Below, one piece after another: positions 7,412 to 15,671 of a stretch of 43,335 bases of DNA. The stretch is taken from NCBI GenBank assembly GCA_026414485.1, contig JAOAIX010000009.1:1-43335 (forward strand), read 5' to 3'. The stretch comes from Candidatus Bathyarchaeota archaeon (GTDB taxonomy: Archaea > Thermoproteota > Bathyarchaeia > Bathyarchaeales > Bathycorpusculaceae). The position numbers and the translations under genes were made by a program. The notes under the pieces were generated by a model that searched no databases, was not told the origin of the DNA, and saw only the letters and a program-made list of their open reading frames with translations. Every line of letters starts with the position of its first letter. Within the stretch, counting starts at the first letter, position 1.

Positions 7412-8056
7412 TTAAGTCGGACTTTTCTGTTTTGTCCAGCAATTGCGGCAATAAACAGAACGGTTCTTAGCAGGCTTAAATGGCACCACGCATTTGTTAC
7501 CACAAACAGCACAAATTACTCTGTAAGTTATTTTCTTATGTTTTTTCTTTCCATTGTTAAACATGCGATAACGAGCTAAACGTGGCCAACCCGTTTTAGC
7601 ATACTTAATCATTTCAGGTTTTGTTTTTAGCCAACGCATCATATGAAAAAAATTTTTCGCCCGCTTCTCCTCACGCTCAGGTAATGGTTCATAACCTAGA
7701 TTACGAATTTCGTCAAGGTAGGCTATTTCCACCAAACGTTGCGGTTCACCAACAACTTTAACGCGGTGAACCCGAGAATCGCCGTGTTGTTTTCGAAGTT
7801 CTTCCACCGCCTTATCAAATATGTATCCTTGGCAGACATGTATCTCTTCGTCAGGTTTCAACTCTAACCTGTTTAACAGTTTGCAGACAACTTTTGAAGT
7901 CTCGTTGAGGTACTCTTTTTTCTTAAAAAGATCTTGCTGGAAAAACTTGACGTCTATAATTTCGTAAGTGAATTCTTGAGTTTCATTACGGTAGGCTCCG
8001 ATTACTACGCCAAAAAGTAGGTCGCCGCTGCCTGCATCGTCCAAGGTTATGGTCAC
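7412..8056 (-). CDS. Uncharacterised protein with C-terminal zinc ribbon
   Basis: A 214-residue protein of unknown role. The N-terminal half starts MTITLDDAGSGDLLFGVVIG, an acidic beta hairpin plan like the first strands of RNase H-fold proteins, followed by helices and a basic linker (about residues 130-180, with FFHMMRWLKTKPE and a K-rich run). The C-terminus is a four-Cys ribbon, CAVCGNKC plus VYCRNCW, preceded by a K/P-rich loop, a pattern I know as a small CxxC...CxxC zinc-binding domain in nucleic-acid proteins. A TATA-like TTTTTATAG lies about 40 nt upstream. It is monocistronic. The RNase H resemblance is weak inference; the ribbon is directly visible. Confidence 0.75.
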   Translation of the reverse strand: MTITLDDAGSGDLLFGVVIGAYRNETQEFTYEIIDVKFFQQDLFKKKEYLNETSKVVCKLLNRLELKPDEEIHVCQGYIFDKAVEELRKQHGDSRVHRVKVVGEPQRLVEIAYLDEIRNLGYEPLPEREEKRAKNFFHMMRWLKTKPEMIKYAKTGWPRLARYRMFNNGKKKHKKITYRVICAVCGNKCVVPFKPAKNRSVYCRNCWTKQKSPT

Positions 8057-8323
8057 TGCGAGTCGCTTCCTTTCCTTTCTTTTGCTTTCCCCGTCTATAA
8101 AAACTGTCTGTTATCAAAAACAAGTTTAGCCTTTAAAGATGTGAGAATTTTTATTTTTGGCATTAAATTAAAATTTGATATAAAGCCCAAGTTAAGTCAT
8201 GCTTCACAAAACACAGATATGCCAAAAAATTTTAAAAGACCATAGCTAAAGATTAGCCAGTGGCTTACGTATTAAACGGAAAGTCTCTTTAAGAAGCTTG
8301 AAAGAGGCACATGAGGCGAAAGA

Positions 8324-9934
8324 ATGTGCACCGCCACAAATCTTTCATCAAAACTCATGCTGAAAATCGGTAAATGGCGTCTCCTTTTATTGCTCTTCAT
8401 GCTGCCATATGTTTCTCTGCTGATTCTGGATTTAGCAAAAATGACCCTCTACTGGGACGAAGCAAACAACCTCATTGGGGGGCTCCTCATCCTTCGCGGC
8501 CTTTTACCACGATACTTGGAAACAAACATGTTTTATCCTCCCCTCGCAGATGTAACAATCTCGGGATACTTCGCAGTCTTCGGCGTGAGCGTTTTTTCAG
8601 GTCGATTATTAGGCGTAACTTTTGCCGTCCTCTCTATAATAGTAACGTTTGAGCTTGCAAACCGATTGTACGATGCCAAAACAGCATTCCTTGCCAGCGT
8701 TTTCCTAGCAACAACAACCGGCTTTGTTTGGCTCGCAAGATTGACCATGTTAGAAACCATGCTGATTTTCTTTTTTTCAGCCACTATTCTCCTATTCTTC
8801 ATATGGCTACAGAAACACGAAAACAAATATCTAATTCTCAGCGGTTTAACCTTGGGTTTAGGTTTCCTAACTAAATACCAAGTTGTGATTGCACTCATCG
8901 CCATGATAGTTAGCATTTGCCTCTTATGCCGAGGTCAAATAAAAGCAAAACTAAAACGTTTTCCACTACTAGTTCTAACAGCCATACTCGTAGCCCTACC
9001 TTGGATAATTATCGCCTACCAATCTTACTCGGCAGGAATGCTAAACCAGTGGCTTTACGCTTTACAAATGGGCAACCCTGACAAAGCAGTATACAGCTCG
9101 CGGTTCCCAGCCCCAGTTTTTTACCTCATAGAAATGGTCTGGCCCTACAGCTCATTTCACCCTATTTCGTTTTTGCTCTACGGCTTGGGCCTAGCGGGAC
9201 TGGCGCTGTTTTTCCTACGACGAAAACCACAGGATAAATATTTACTAATTTTCTTTTTCGTAGTCTACATCTTCTTCAGTCTAATCGGAAACAAGGAATG
9301 GCGCTACATTGTACCTGTTTTTCCTATAATATCCATTTCAGCTGCCAGCCTCATTACACATGCCTATGACCTAACAAAAAAAGCCGCCAAAAATGCCTCA
9401 CCGAGCTTAGCTAAAAGACGCACAAATAAATTTCTTTCAGTAGCATTGCTGATCCTTGTAGCTTTTACACTTACCTACAATTGCTTAGATACCTACCAGT
9501 GGATGAGTACACGGAGCACTTTTGAAGTACCTGTTAAAGAAGCCACAGAGTATGTTGCTGCAAAATTAGGCAACAACGAATCTCTTGCGGTTCTATGTGC
9601 AGTAAACGTTTTCAGCCAAGACATTGTGAGGTTTTATCTGTATGCTGAGGAGTCAAGACCCCAAAGGGTTGCCCAGTACCCGTCAAAACCTGTAGACGCC
9701 TACACCCCAACTTTTAACACAAGTGAATTGAGTGAGCTATGCGCCACACGTAACATAAAATATCTCATGTTATTTGAATACGGCGGACGCTACCCATACT
9801 TTAATTCAACCCTCAACTCAGAACAAGTTTACAATACCCTCACAGACTCACAACTTTTCAAATATCAAAACAGTTTTGGGGAATACCCCTGCAGAATATA
9901 CATTTTCACCTTCGAACCACACCAATCTGAATAA
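8324..9934 (+). CDS. GT39/ArnT-type membrane glycosyltransferase
   Basis: A 536-residue polytopic protein of the dolichyl-phosphate-mannose-protein mannosyltransferase/ArnT type, which moves a sugar from a polyprenyl phosphate onto an acceptor outside the cell. The first membrane helix (about 19-40) is followed by the loop YWDEAN with D45 and E46, the conserved acidic catalytic position of this fold, then YPPLADVTISGYFAVFG and about ten more hydrophobic segments. The last 120 residues (about 415-536) form a soluble, probably external, domain. The substrate and acceptor cannot be told; archaeal homologues serve surface-protein or lipid glycosylation. The ATG start has an upstream GAGG. No neighbour points to a surface-glycan cluster. 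Confidence 0.88.
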   Translation: MCTATNLSSKLMLKIGKWRLLLLLFMLPYVSLLILDLAKMTLYWDEANNLIGGLLILRGLLPRYLETNMFYPPLADVTISGYFAVFGVSVFSGRLLGVTFAVLSIIVTFELANRLYDAKTAFLASVFLATTTGFVWLARLTMLETMLIFFFSATILLFFIWLQKHENKYLILSGLTLGLGFLTKYQVVIALIAMIVSICLLCRGQIKAKLKRFPLLVLTAILVALPWIIIAYQSYSAGMLNQWLYALQMGNPDKAVYSSRFPAPVFYLIEMVWPYSSFHPISFLLYGLGLAGLALFFLRRKPQDKYLLIFFFVVYIFFSLIGNKEWRYIVPVFPIISISAASLITHAYDLTKKAAKNASPSLAKRRTNKFLSVALLILVAFTLTYNCLDTYQWMSTRSTFEVPVKEATEYVAAKLGNNESLAVLCAVNVFSQDIVRFYLYAEESRPQRVAQYPSKPVDAYTPTFNTSELSELCATRNIKYLMLFEYGGRYPYFNSTLNSEQVYNTLTDSQLFKYQNSFGEYPCRIYIFTFEPHQSE

Positions 9935-10014
9935 GTGAACCAAGATTGCCTAACTGATAAGACTTAATTATTCCTGTGTGAAAAAATACATTCGATTGAA
10001 GTAAACAATACCCC

Positions 10015-10029
10015 TCAATTAAAAATTGA
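10015..10029 (+). promoter_or_regulatory. Inverted repeat at the promoter of the pterin operon
   Basis: TCAATT and AATTGA separated by AAA, 33 nt before the ATG of the DUF447 gene. It overlaps the best TATA-like stretch (ATTAAAAAT), so it may simply be a palindromic TATA region rather than an operator. Confidence 0.3.
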
Positions 10030-10061
10030 ACAGATAGCAGCTTAGCTCGGAGTTCAAATTA

Positions 10062-10727
10062 ATGGTCAAACTTGCAGATTTGGGCTTTCGCAAAGGAGAA
10101 ATCGCAGAAACTGTCGTCTCCACCTACAACACAGACGAAAAGCCCAACGCTGCACCCATCGGCGTAACAATCAATAACTCAAAACAAGTAGCACTCAAAC
10201 TCTACACAACATCAGCAACCTACAAAAACATTGCAACCAAAAAATCAGCAGTCATCAACGTCACTGACAACATAGAAATTTTCTACCGAACTGCCTTCAA
10301 AGAATTCAACCCAAACGGCAAAGTTCCAAAAGAATGGTTCCAACCAGCCGAGAAAATTGAAGCACCAAAACTCCGCAACGCCGACGCAACAATCGAAGTT
10401 TCAGTTTTAAACATAACCCCCATCGAAGAGGAGCAAGCAATGGTTCTCTGCAAAGTCATCCACATCAACACAACTAAAAAGCCTCCCCACGTCTACTGCA
10501 GAGCATTTGGACTTACGCTTGAGGCGATAATTCACGCCACTCGAGTAAAAAAATTTCTCTCAGGCACATCTGACCAAAAAAAGCAAGCCAACAAATTGCT
10601 GCAAACAATCGAAGAATGCAGCAGCATAGTGAAACGGGTAGCCCCAAACTCCCCATACACCAAAATCATGACAAACTTAGATCACATGATTAATGGTTGG
10701 AGAAAAGAAAATGAAAATTTACATTAA
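10062..10727 (+). CDS. DUF447-family flavin-binding-fold protein
   Basis: A 221-residue protein of the archaeal DUF447 family, a split-barrel flavoprotein-like fold. Supporting text: ETVVSTYNTDEKPNAAPIGV at the N-terminus, LYTTSATYKNI, VINVTDN followed by FYRTAFKE, and a helical C-terminus. The gene overlaps mptG by 17 nt, and a DHPS-like gene follows, so it belongs to a pterin-cofactor transcription unit. The biochemical role of the family is not settled; a step in methanopterin-type cofactor synthesis is inferred from this operon. An alternative is an accessory flavin enzyme unrelated to the pathway. Confidence 0.85.
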   Translation: MVKLADLGFRKGEIAETVVSTYNTDEKPNAAPIGVTINNSKQVALKLYTTSATYKNIATKKSAVINVTDNIEIFYRTAFKEFNPNGKVPKEWFQPAEKIEAPKLRNADATIEVSVLNITPIEEEQAMVLCKVIHINTTKKPPHVYCRAFGLTLEAIIHATRVKKFLSGTSDQKKQANKLLQTIEECSSIVKRVAPNSPYTKIMTNLDHMINGWRKENENLH

Positions 10728-11664
10728 AACCCCAGCTCGCCTTCACTTCGGATTAATCGATCTAAACGGTGACTTTGGGCGCTTCTACGGTGGATTAGGC
10801 GTGGGCATAAACCAACCAAACGTTATCTTGGAAGCGCAACCATCCAAAACTATGGTTGTAACCGGCGAGAAAACTGAACTGGTGAAAGTGTTAGCTAATA
10901 AATTCAAAGAGACATACAACATCAAAGCAAACGCCACAATAACTGTGAAACAAACAATTCCCGAGCATATTGGACTGGGTTCAGGTACACAGCTAGCGTT
11001 AGCAGTTGCCACTGCACTGGCAAAACTTTTCAATGTAAAAGCTACAACACAAGAACTCGCCTTAGCCATGGGCAGAATGCAAAGAACAGGCGTAGGCACA
11101 GCAATTTTCGAAAAAGGAGGCTTGGTTGTTGATGGAGGAAAAAACATCAAAAACCCCCAGTGCTTACCACCGTTAATTCTCCGTCACCCCTTCCCAGAAG
11201 AGTGGCGCTTCCTAGTTGTTGTACCTAATGTAGAGCGGGGCTTCTCAAACAACCAAGAATCGTCCGCATTCAAAAACGTCAAACCTATGCCTGCCGAAGA
11301 AGTGGGCAAACTATGCCGCCTAATCCTGATGAAGTTGTTGCCTGCGCTCGCAGAAAAAAACATAGAAGCCTTCGGAGAAGCCTTAACTCAGATACAAAAC
11401 ACAATAGGCGACAGCTTCGCCAACGTACAACATGGACGATACACCAACGCATCAGCCGCTGAAAGCATCACCTACCTGCAAAAACTAGGCGCATACGGCG
11501 TCGGCCAAAGCTCATGGGGACCCGCACTCTACGGGCTATTTCAAAAGAAAGACGCAAAAGAAATCAAGCAAAAGCTTCAAGAGTTTTTGAATAGCAAAAT
11601 GGGCGGCCAAGTTTTTGAAGCAAAAGCCGTCAATAGAGGAGCATACATAAAAATCTTGCAGTAA
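10711..11664 (+). CDS. mptG: Beta-ribofuranosylaminobenzene 5'-phosphate synthase (MptG)
   Basis: A GHMP-superfamily enzyme of 317 residues that condenses PRPP with 4-aminobenzoate (or 4-hydroxybenzoate) with loss of carbon dioxide, the committed step to the arylamine part of tetrahydromethanopterin. Features: TPARLHFGLIDLNG at the N-terminus, GGLGVGI, and the nucleotide/phosphate loop PEHIGLGSGTQLALA at about residues 85-99; EKGGLVVDGG and QSSWGPALYGL later in the chain are also typical. I chose the ATG at 10711 over an upstream in-frame ATG at 10693 because the protein then starts directly with the conserved KIYIKTPARLHFG strand. It overlaps the DUF447 gene by 17 nt. Confidence 0.93.
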   Translation: MKIYIKTPARLHFGLIDLNGDFGRFYGGLGVGINQPNVILEAQPSKTMVVTGEKTELVKVLANKFKETYNIKANATITVKQTIPEHIGLGSGTQLALAVATALAKLFNVKATTQELALAMGRMQRTGVGTAIFEKGGLVVDGGKNIKNPQCLPPLILRHPFPEEWRFLVVVPNVERGFSNNQESSAFKNVKPMPAEEVGKLCRLILMKLLPALAEKNIEAFGEALTQIQNTIGDSFANVQHGRYTNASAAESITYLQKLGAYGVGQSSWGPALYGLFQKKDAKEIKQKLQEFLNSKMGGQVFEAKAVNRGAYIKILQ

Positions 11665-11685
11665 CAATCTGAGGAAAGACGTATC

Positions 11686-13248
11686 GTGAAAGTACTCTTA
11701 GTCACAGGACAACTTGCAAAAGACATGGTGAAACTCTACGCCCAAAAAAGCAAAGTCAAAACTCACGTTCTTGCCTTAAAAAGTCCTATAGCAGCATTTC
11801 TAACCCCTGAAAACATAAGCCAAGCGTTGAAAGAAGAAAAAACCAAGAATTTTGACGTAATCCTTGTTCCTGGTCTAGTGCGTGGCGATGTTAAAACAAT
11901 TTCCGAAGCGGTAGGCACTCCCACTTTTAAAGGTCCAAGATACGCTGCTGACCTGCCTGTAATATTAGACATGATAAATGAAACTAGCCTGTCAACAGTA
12001 ACCCCTGCTTGCGAACTCCTCAAAGAAAAACTCCAGCAAAAAGCACTAGAAGAGCTCGAAAACGTTGAGAAAAAACGCTCAATTCTGCTCAAAAAACCAG
12101 GCAACATGCTGATTAAGGATTTGGCATTTGGCGCAGACTTTCCTATGCGTGTTATGGCGGAAATCGTCGACGCGGCACTGATGCAAAATGAGGAAATTCA
12201 AAGCCTTGCAAAACACTTTGTAAGCGTAGGCGCAAGCATAATCGACGTAGGCATGATAGCAGGCGAATGTCGCCCTGCAGACGCCAAACGCGCTGTTTTA
12301 GCAGTAAAACAAGCCGTCAACGCCGTAGTAAGCATAGACTCATTAAACCCCGCAGAAATTCAAGCGGCAGTTTCCGCAGGCGCAGACCTTGTTTTAAGTT
12401 TAGATGCAGGAAACGTGGAAAAAATAGCACCCTTCGTAAAGGACGTTGCAGTCGTAGCTATTCCCACCAACCAACAAGAAGGCTACTTCCCCAAAAAGGC
12501 AGACGAAAGAGTGCATTTCCTCGAAAAAATAATTCAGAAAGCAAACAAACTTGGCATAACAAAAATCATAGCTGACCTAGTCCTAGAACCCTCAAACATC
12601 TTGGAGTCAATGATCGCCTACCGCGACTTTGCCAACCGAAATCCCAACATACCGCTTTTTGTTGGCGTCTCCAACGTGACAGAGTTAATTGATGCTGACT
12701 CAATTGGTGTCAACGCCATCCTTGCGCGACTAGCCTCAGAAGTGGGCGCAAGTATAATTTTAGCAACCGAGAAAAGTGACAAAGCTAAAGGTTCAGTTCA
12801 AGAAGAAGTTGTAGCCTCCCAGATGATGTTTCTCTCAAAAAAACGACGTACCGTTCCCAAAGACCTTGGCGTAAACCTGCTTGTTTTAAAGGACAAACTG
12901 AAGAGAGAAGAATACTACAACAAAGAAATCGAGGAAGATGCTGAAGTGGTTGAAGCAAAAGAAAAAACTGACCCTGTCAGCATAGATAGTGGCGGCGTAT
13001 TCAAAATTTTAGTAGACCGCCAAGCAAAACGAGTTATTGCGCTTCATTTCAATACGGCAAAAACAGATAAACCCTCAAGGGTCATTAAAGGCGAAGACGC
13101 AGAAAGCATATACTCAACAATAATCGCTTTAGGGTTAGTTACAAGGCTAGACCACGCAGCATACTTGGGTGAGGAGTTGGCAAAAGCTGAAATTGCCCTA
13201 AAAACAGGAAAAGAATACATACAAGACAACGCGCTGTTTAAAAAATAA
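11686..13248 (+). CDS. Dihydropteroate-synthase-like protein of the methanopterin pathway
   Basis: A 520-residue archaeal DHPS-like protein (family of M. jannaschii MJ0107). Residues 1-130 form a separate alpha/beta domain; residues about 150-400 form a TIM barrel with pterin-binding text (SVGASIIDVGMIAGE, VVSIDSLNPAEIQAAVSAGADLVLSLDAGN); the last 120 residues are an extra domain (VFKILVDRQAKRVIALHF). It probably joins the pterin to the arylamine made by MptG. The SIDS segment replaces the usual bacterial DT-R signature region, as is normal in this family. Start is GTG at 11686, 21 nt after mptG, with GAGG upstream. Confidence 0.85.
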   Translation: MKVLLVTGQLAKDMVKLYAQKSKVKTHVLALKSPIAAFLTPENISQALKEEKTKNFDVILVPGLVRGDVKTISEAVGTPTFKGPRYAADLPVILDMINETSLSTVTPACELLKEKLQQKALEELENVEKKRSILLKKPGNMLIKDLAFGADFPMRVMAEIVDAALMQNEEIQSLAKHFVSVGASIIDVGMIAGECRPADAKRAVLAVKQAVNAVVSIDSLNPAEIQAAVSAGADLVLSLDAGNVEKIAPFVKDVAVVAIPTNQQEGYFPKKADERVHFLEKIIQKANKLGITKIIADLVLEPSNILESMIAYRDFANRNPNIPLFVGVSNVTELIDADSIGVNAILARLASEVGASIILATEKSDKAKGSVQEEVVASQMMFLSKKRRTVPKDLGVNLLVLKDKLKREEYYNKEIEEDAEVVEAKEKTDPVSIDSGGVFKILVDRQAKRVIALHFNTAKTDKPSRVIKGEDAESIYSTIIALGLVTRLDHAAYLGEELAKAEIALKTGKEYIQDNALFKK

Positions 13249-13253
13249 TAAGG

Positions 13254-13269
13254 GTAGGCTTTTGCCTAC
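13254..13269. terminator. Hairpin between convergent genes
   Basis: GTAGGC and GCCTAC form a perfect 6-bp stem with a TTTT loop, 6 nt after the DHPS-like stop and just beyond the stop of the convergent ECF-S gene. A bidirectional 3'-end signal is likely. Confidence 0.4.
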
Positions 13270-13277
13270 GGTGGAAC

Positions 13278-14057
13278 CTATTGTGGCGTGCTAGTTTTCG
13301 TTGAGAGTGTTGGTGAACTGAAAAAAGATTTCTTCAAAACTCTCACCAAGGGCACACCCACAACTACAGCTAAAATTATCAGCATCAACCTTTCCCAAGG
13401 ATAAACAAAGAAAACTGCGTTCCACATTAAATCAAAAGAGGCCGGCGTCATAACACCCATAATTTGTCCACGCACAACCTCCGTCAATATGTTGCCTGTC
13501 AGATGTTGCATCATTGTACCCACAAAAGCCAAAATCCCCAGTCCCGCAGTAAGTCTGGTAGATCTGAGACTTTCAACCCATCCTCCAGCTTTATAGCCTA
13601 AAGGTGAAACCAGAACTGCAAACGCTACAATGTGAAGCCACGCAAAAGGAATGGCAACGCCGCCAACGTTAATGAACACCGTTGTCAAAGGGTTAACCAT
13701 AAAAATCACAAGCAACAAAGCGTTCAACGCAACCACAGGTAGCCACTTCCGCTTCATCAAAAAGCCCAATGCTACACAGTTTACAAATGCAGGTAGAAAA
13801 TCAAGAAACATAAACGACACAGGACGCCCCAAAGCAATTGCCAAAAACGACCCAAAAATAACGCTGGCACCTCCAACGTAAGGTCCAAGTATAACACCAT
13901 AAATGGGTGCAATCATATCGGAGAGAGAAAACCTGCCACCTTCAATGCCTATCATAGGTATTGTCTGTAATAAACGAAGAACAGTGTAAAGGGCAGAAAA
14001 GATGGCTACAACGGCAATTAGTTTTGTTTGATTTGATTTTTTGCTAAGTTGACTCAT
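13278..14057 (-). CDS. ECF-transporter S-component-like membrane protein
   Basis: A 259-residue integral membrane protein with about six hydrophobic helices. The start (KLIAVVAIFSALYTVLRLL) followed by FSLSDMIAPIYGVILGPYVGG is the classic opening of ECF S components, the substrate-binding subunits that bind vitamins or their precursors with the AAxSP-like EcfT partner. Length is longer than the usual 170-200 residues because of extra C-terminal helices (about 200-245). No ATPase or EcfT gene is adjacent, so it would have to share a housekeeping energising module. Its promoter contains a 22-bp palindrome over the predicted transcript start, so expression is likely controlled. The substrate is unknown. 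Confidence 0.8.
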   Translation of the reverse strand: MSQLSKKSNQTKLIAVVAIFSALYTVLRLLQTIPMIGIEGGRFSLSDMIAPIYGVILGPYVGGASVIFGSFLAIALGRPVSFMFLDFLPAFVNCVALGFLMKRKWLPVVALNALLLVIFMVNPLTTVFINVGGVAIPFAWLHIVAFAVLVSPLGYKAGGWVESLRSTRLTAGLGILAFVGTMMQHLTGNILTEVVRGQIMGVMTPASFDLMWNAVFFVYPWERLMLIILAVVVGVPLVRVLKKSFFSSPTLSTKTSTPQ

Positions 14058-14091
14058 TTACCAGATTCACCGATTAGTACTTATTTTCAAC

Positions 14092-14113
14092 GCAATGTAA
14101 ATTTTTACATTGC
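14092..14113 (-). promoter_or_regulatory. 22-bp palindromic operator of the ECF-S gene
   Basis: Arms GCAATGTAAA and its exact reverse complement TTTACATTGC are separated by only TT: a perfect 10+2+10 palindrome 35 nt upstream of the ATG. A TATA-like AGTTTTATTA lies just upstream (about 14117-14128, minus strand), so a regulator bound here would cover the transcript start. Confidence 0.65.
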
Positions 14114-14242
14114 CTAATAAAACTTTCCATACTTTCTCCATTCTAAACACAATTTTTGCTTAATACGCTTCTGGAATCTCAAACCCAATAAAACATCAGC
14201 AAAAATAATTACGCTTTGAGTTCACCTACTTTAGAGACGTTA

Positions 14243-14905
14243 TCATTTTTTTGCATCTTGATCTAACAGTTTTTTAAGCGCATCACGTATTGTGGATTCT
14301 TTTAGATTCAAAGCGTCTGAAATCTTCTCCACATCCGTACACCGTTCATCTATTATAAAATGCATTATTCGTCTCTCATGAGGCAATTTTTCTTGCATTG
14401 CCAACTCTTCACTTGCTTGTTTCATAACCATATTTCTAATGTGAAGAAGCACTGATTTTTCAGTTTCAAGAGATACCAGTTTTTCGTCAATATCAGCAAT
14501 TAACTTTGATAACAAATCAAGTTTTCCACTTGCACTTTGCTGTATTTCCTTAAGTTTATCCAAAAATTTAGCGGCATCTTGCGATAGTTTAGCCGGAAGA
14601 CTATCAAAAACCCTTAACTGCTCACTATACATATTTGGTCCAAAACTTACTGTTAAACAACCAGATTGCTTGAGGAAGTATAATCTTCGTTTAGGACCAA
14701 TAGGACTTGTCTTCATATCTGAAGAGACAAAACCATCACGCTCCATCATCGACAAGTGAGTTGTAACAAGTTGTTGTCCAAGACCTAATTCCTTGGCTAT
14801 TTCAAGCGCATAACTTGGCTGCTGACTTAATCTCTTAATTATCTTTCTTCGAACAGGATTTTCTAAAATTGAAAAAATCACGTCTATGTGTGACTTCTCA
14901 GTCAT
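14243..14905 (-). CDS. ArsR-type winged-helix regulator with coiled-coil and second HTH
   Basis: A 220-residue DNA-binding protein. Residues 8-75 form an ArsR-type winged helix (ILENPVRRKIIKRLSQQPSYALEIAKELGLGQQLVTTHLSMMERDGFV with its usual turn, then a KRRLYFL wing). Residues about 110-165 are a helical, probably coiled-coil segment (KLDLLSKLIADIDEKLVSLE). The C-terminus (about 175-220) looks like a second small HTH (TDVEKISDALNLKESTIRDALKKLL). It lies 48 nt downstream of hsp20 on the same strand, so it may be cotranscribed with it; a heat-shock control role, as for archaeal Phr-like ArsR proteins, is possible but only inferred from position. Confidence 0.85.
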   Translation of the reverse strand: MTEKSHIDVIFSILENPVRRKIIKRLSQQPSYALEIAKELGLGQQLVTTHLSMMERDGFVSSDMKTSPIGPKRRLYFLKQSGCLTVSFGPNMYSEQLRVFDSLPAKLSQDAAKFLDKLKEIQQSASGKLDLLSKLIADIDEKLVSLETEKSVLLHIRNMVMKQASEELAMQEKLPHERRIMHFIIDERCTDVEKISDALNLKESTIRDALKKLLDQDAKK

Positions 14906-14953
14906 AAGTTACCCACACGAATGATTTAAAATAAAAAAATGAAAGAGGGGAAA

Positions 14954-15484
14954 TTACTTCAACTCAACTTTGTGGGGTTTTTCTTCTGGTTTAGGCTCTT
15001 TCTTTGGAACTTTTAACTCCAGCACCCCGTCTTTCATTGCACCTTCGACTTTCGCAGGAACAACCTCTTCAGGGAAAGCAATAAACCGCTGCATGGTTGA
15101 GTATGCTCTTTCGCGGTGCAGATAGTTCTTTCTTTTTTCCTCTTTTTCTTCTTTTGCTTCAGCTCTTATAGACACTCCGTCTTTGTTGACGTGAACTTCC
15201 ACTTGGTCTTTGTTAAACCCTGGCAGTTCAGCGGTTACAGTATAGAAGTCGCCGTTGTCAACTAGATCCACTGGAGCGTACCGTGCCGGCAACTGCATGG
15301 TCTGCTCTATCTCAGTGGTCCACGGGAAGAACGGACGCATTAGGTCGTCGAAGGACCTGCGGAACTCGTCAAAGATGTTGTCTATGCTCCTAGCTAAATC
15401 TAATGGGTCATTACGTCTCGCTAGGGTTGTTCCGGTCGGCGCCGGAGTTATGTTTGCTTTCTTTTTCATTTTTTCTTCCGCCAT
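14954..15484 (-). CDS. Small heat shock protein Hsp20
   Basis: A 176-residue alpha-crystallin family chaperone that holds unfolding proteins in soluble oligomers. N-terminal region to about residue 60 (with RSIDNIFDEFRRSFDDLM), the alpha-crystallin domain at about 65-160 (PVDLVDNGDFYTVTAELPGF, VEHVNKDG-like strand, and the signature AKVEGAMKDGVLELKVPK), and a short charged tail. Start ATG at 15484 is chosen over an upstream ATG at 15499 because GAGGTGG at 15491-15497 is correctly spaced as ribosome-binding site. A perfect 10-bp inverted repeat covers the predicted transcript start. Confidence 0.93.
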   Translation of the reverse strand: MAEEKMKKKANITPAPTGTTLARRNDPLDLARSIDNIFDEFRRSFDDLMRPFFPWTTEIEQTMQLPARYAPVDLVDNGDFYTVTAELPGFNKDQVEVHVNKDGVSIRAEAKEEKEEKRKNYLHRERAYSTMQRFIAFPEEVVPAKVEGAMKDGVLELKVPKKEPKPEEKPHKVELK

Positions 15485-15497
15485 AGTTGACCACCTC

Positions 15498-15524
15498 AAC
15501 TATACAAGTTACTGTTGTATAGTT
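15498..15524 (-). promoter_or_regulatory. Hsp20 operator: perfect 10-bp inverted repeat
   Basis: AACTATACAA, a 7-nt spacer, then the exact reverse complement TTGTATAGTT. A TATA box (TTTTTAAA on the minus strand, about 15538-15545) places the start of transcription near 15515, inside this repeat, so a bound repressor would block initiation. Confidence 0.65.
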
Positions 15525-15671
15525 TACACTTACTAGTTTAAAAACTTTTCGCAGTTTAGTCTAAAAATCTTCATGGCAAAGCAGAACTACGCGAAAAATA
15601 TTTAAGGTTTACCAAGACAATTATTAGTTAACAAGAAGACTTTAAATTATCCAAGGAGGGCAGCACGCCCT

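Noticed and set aside
10693-10710. Six-residue extension of MptG
   Set aside because: The conserved first strand starts directly at the ATG at 10711.
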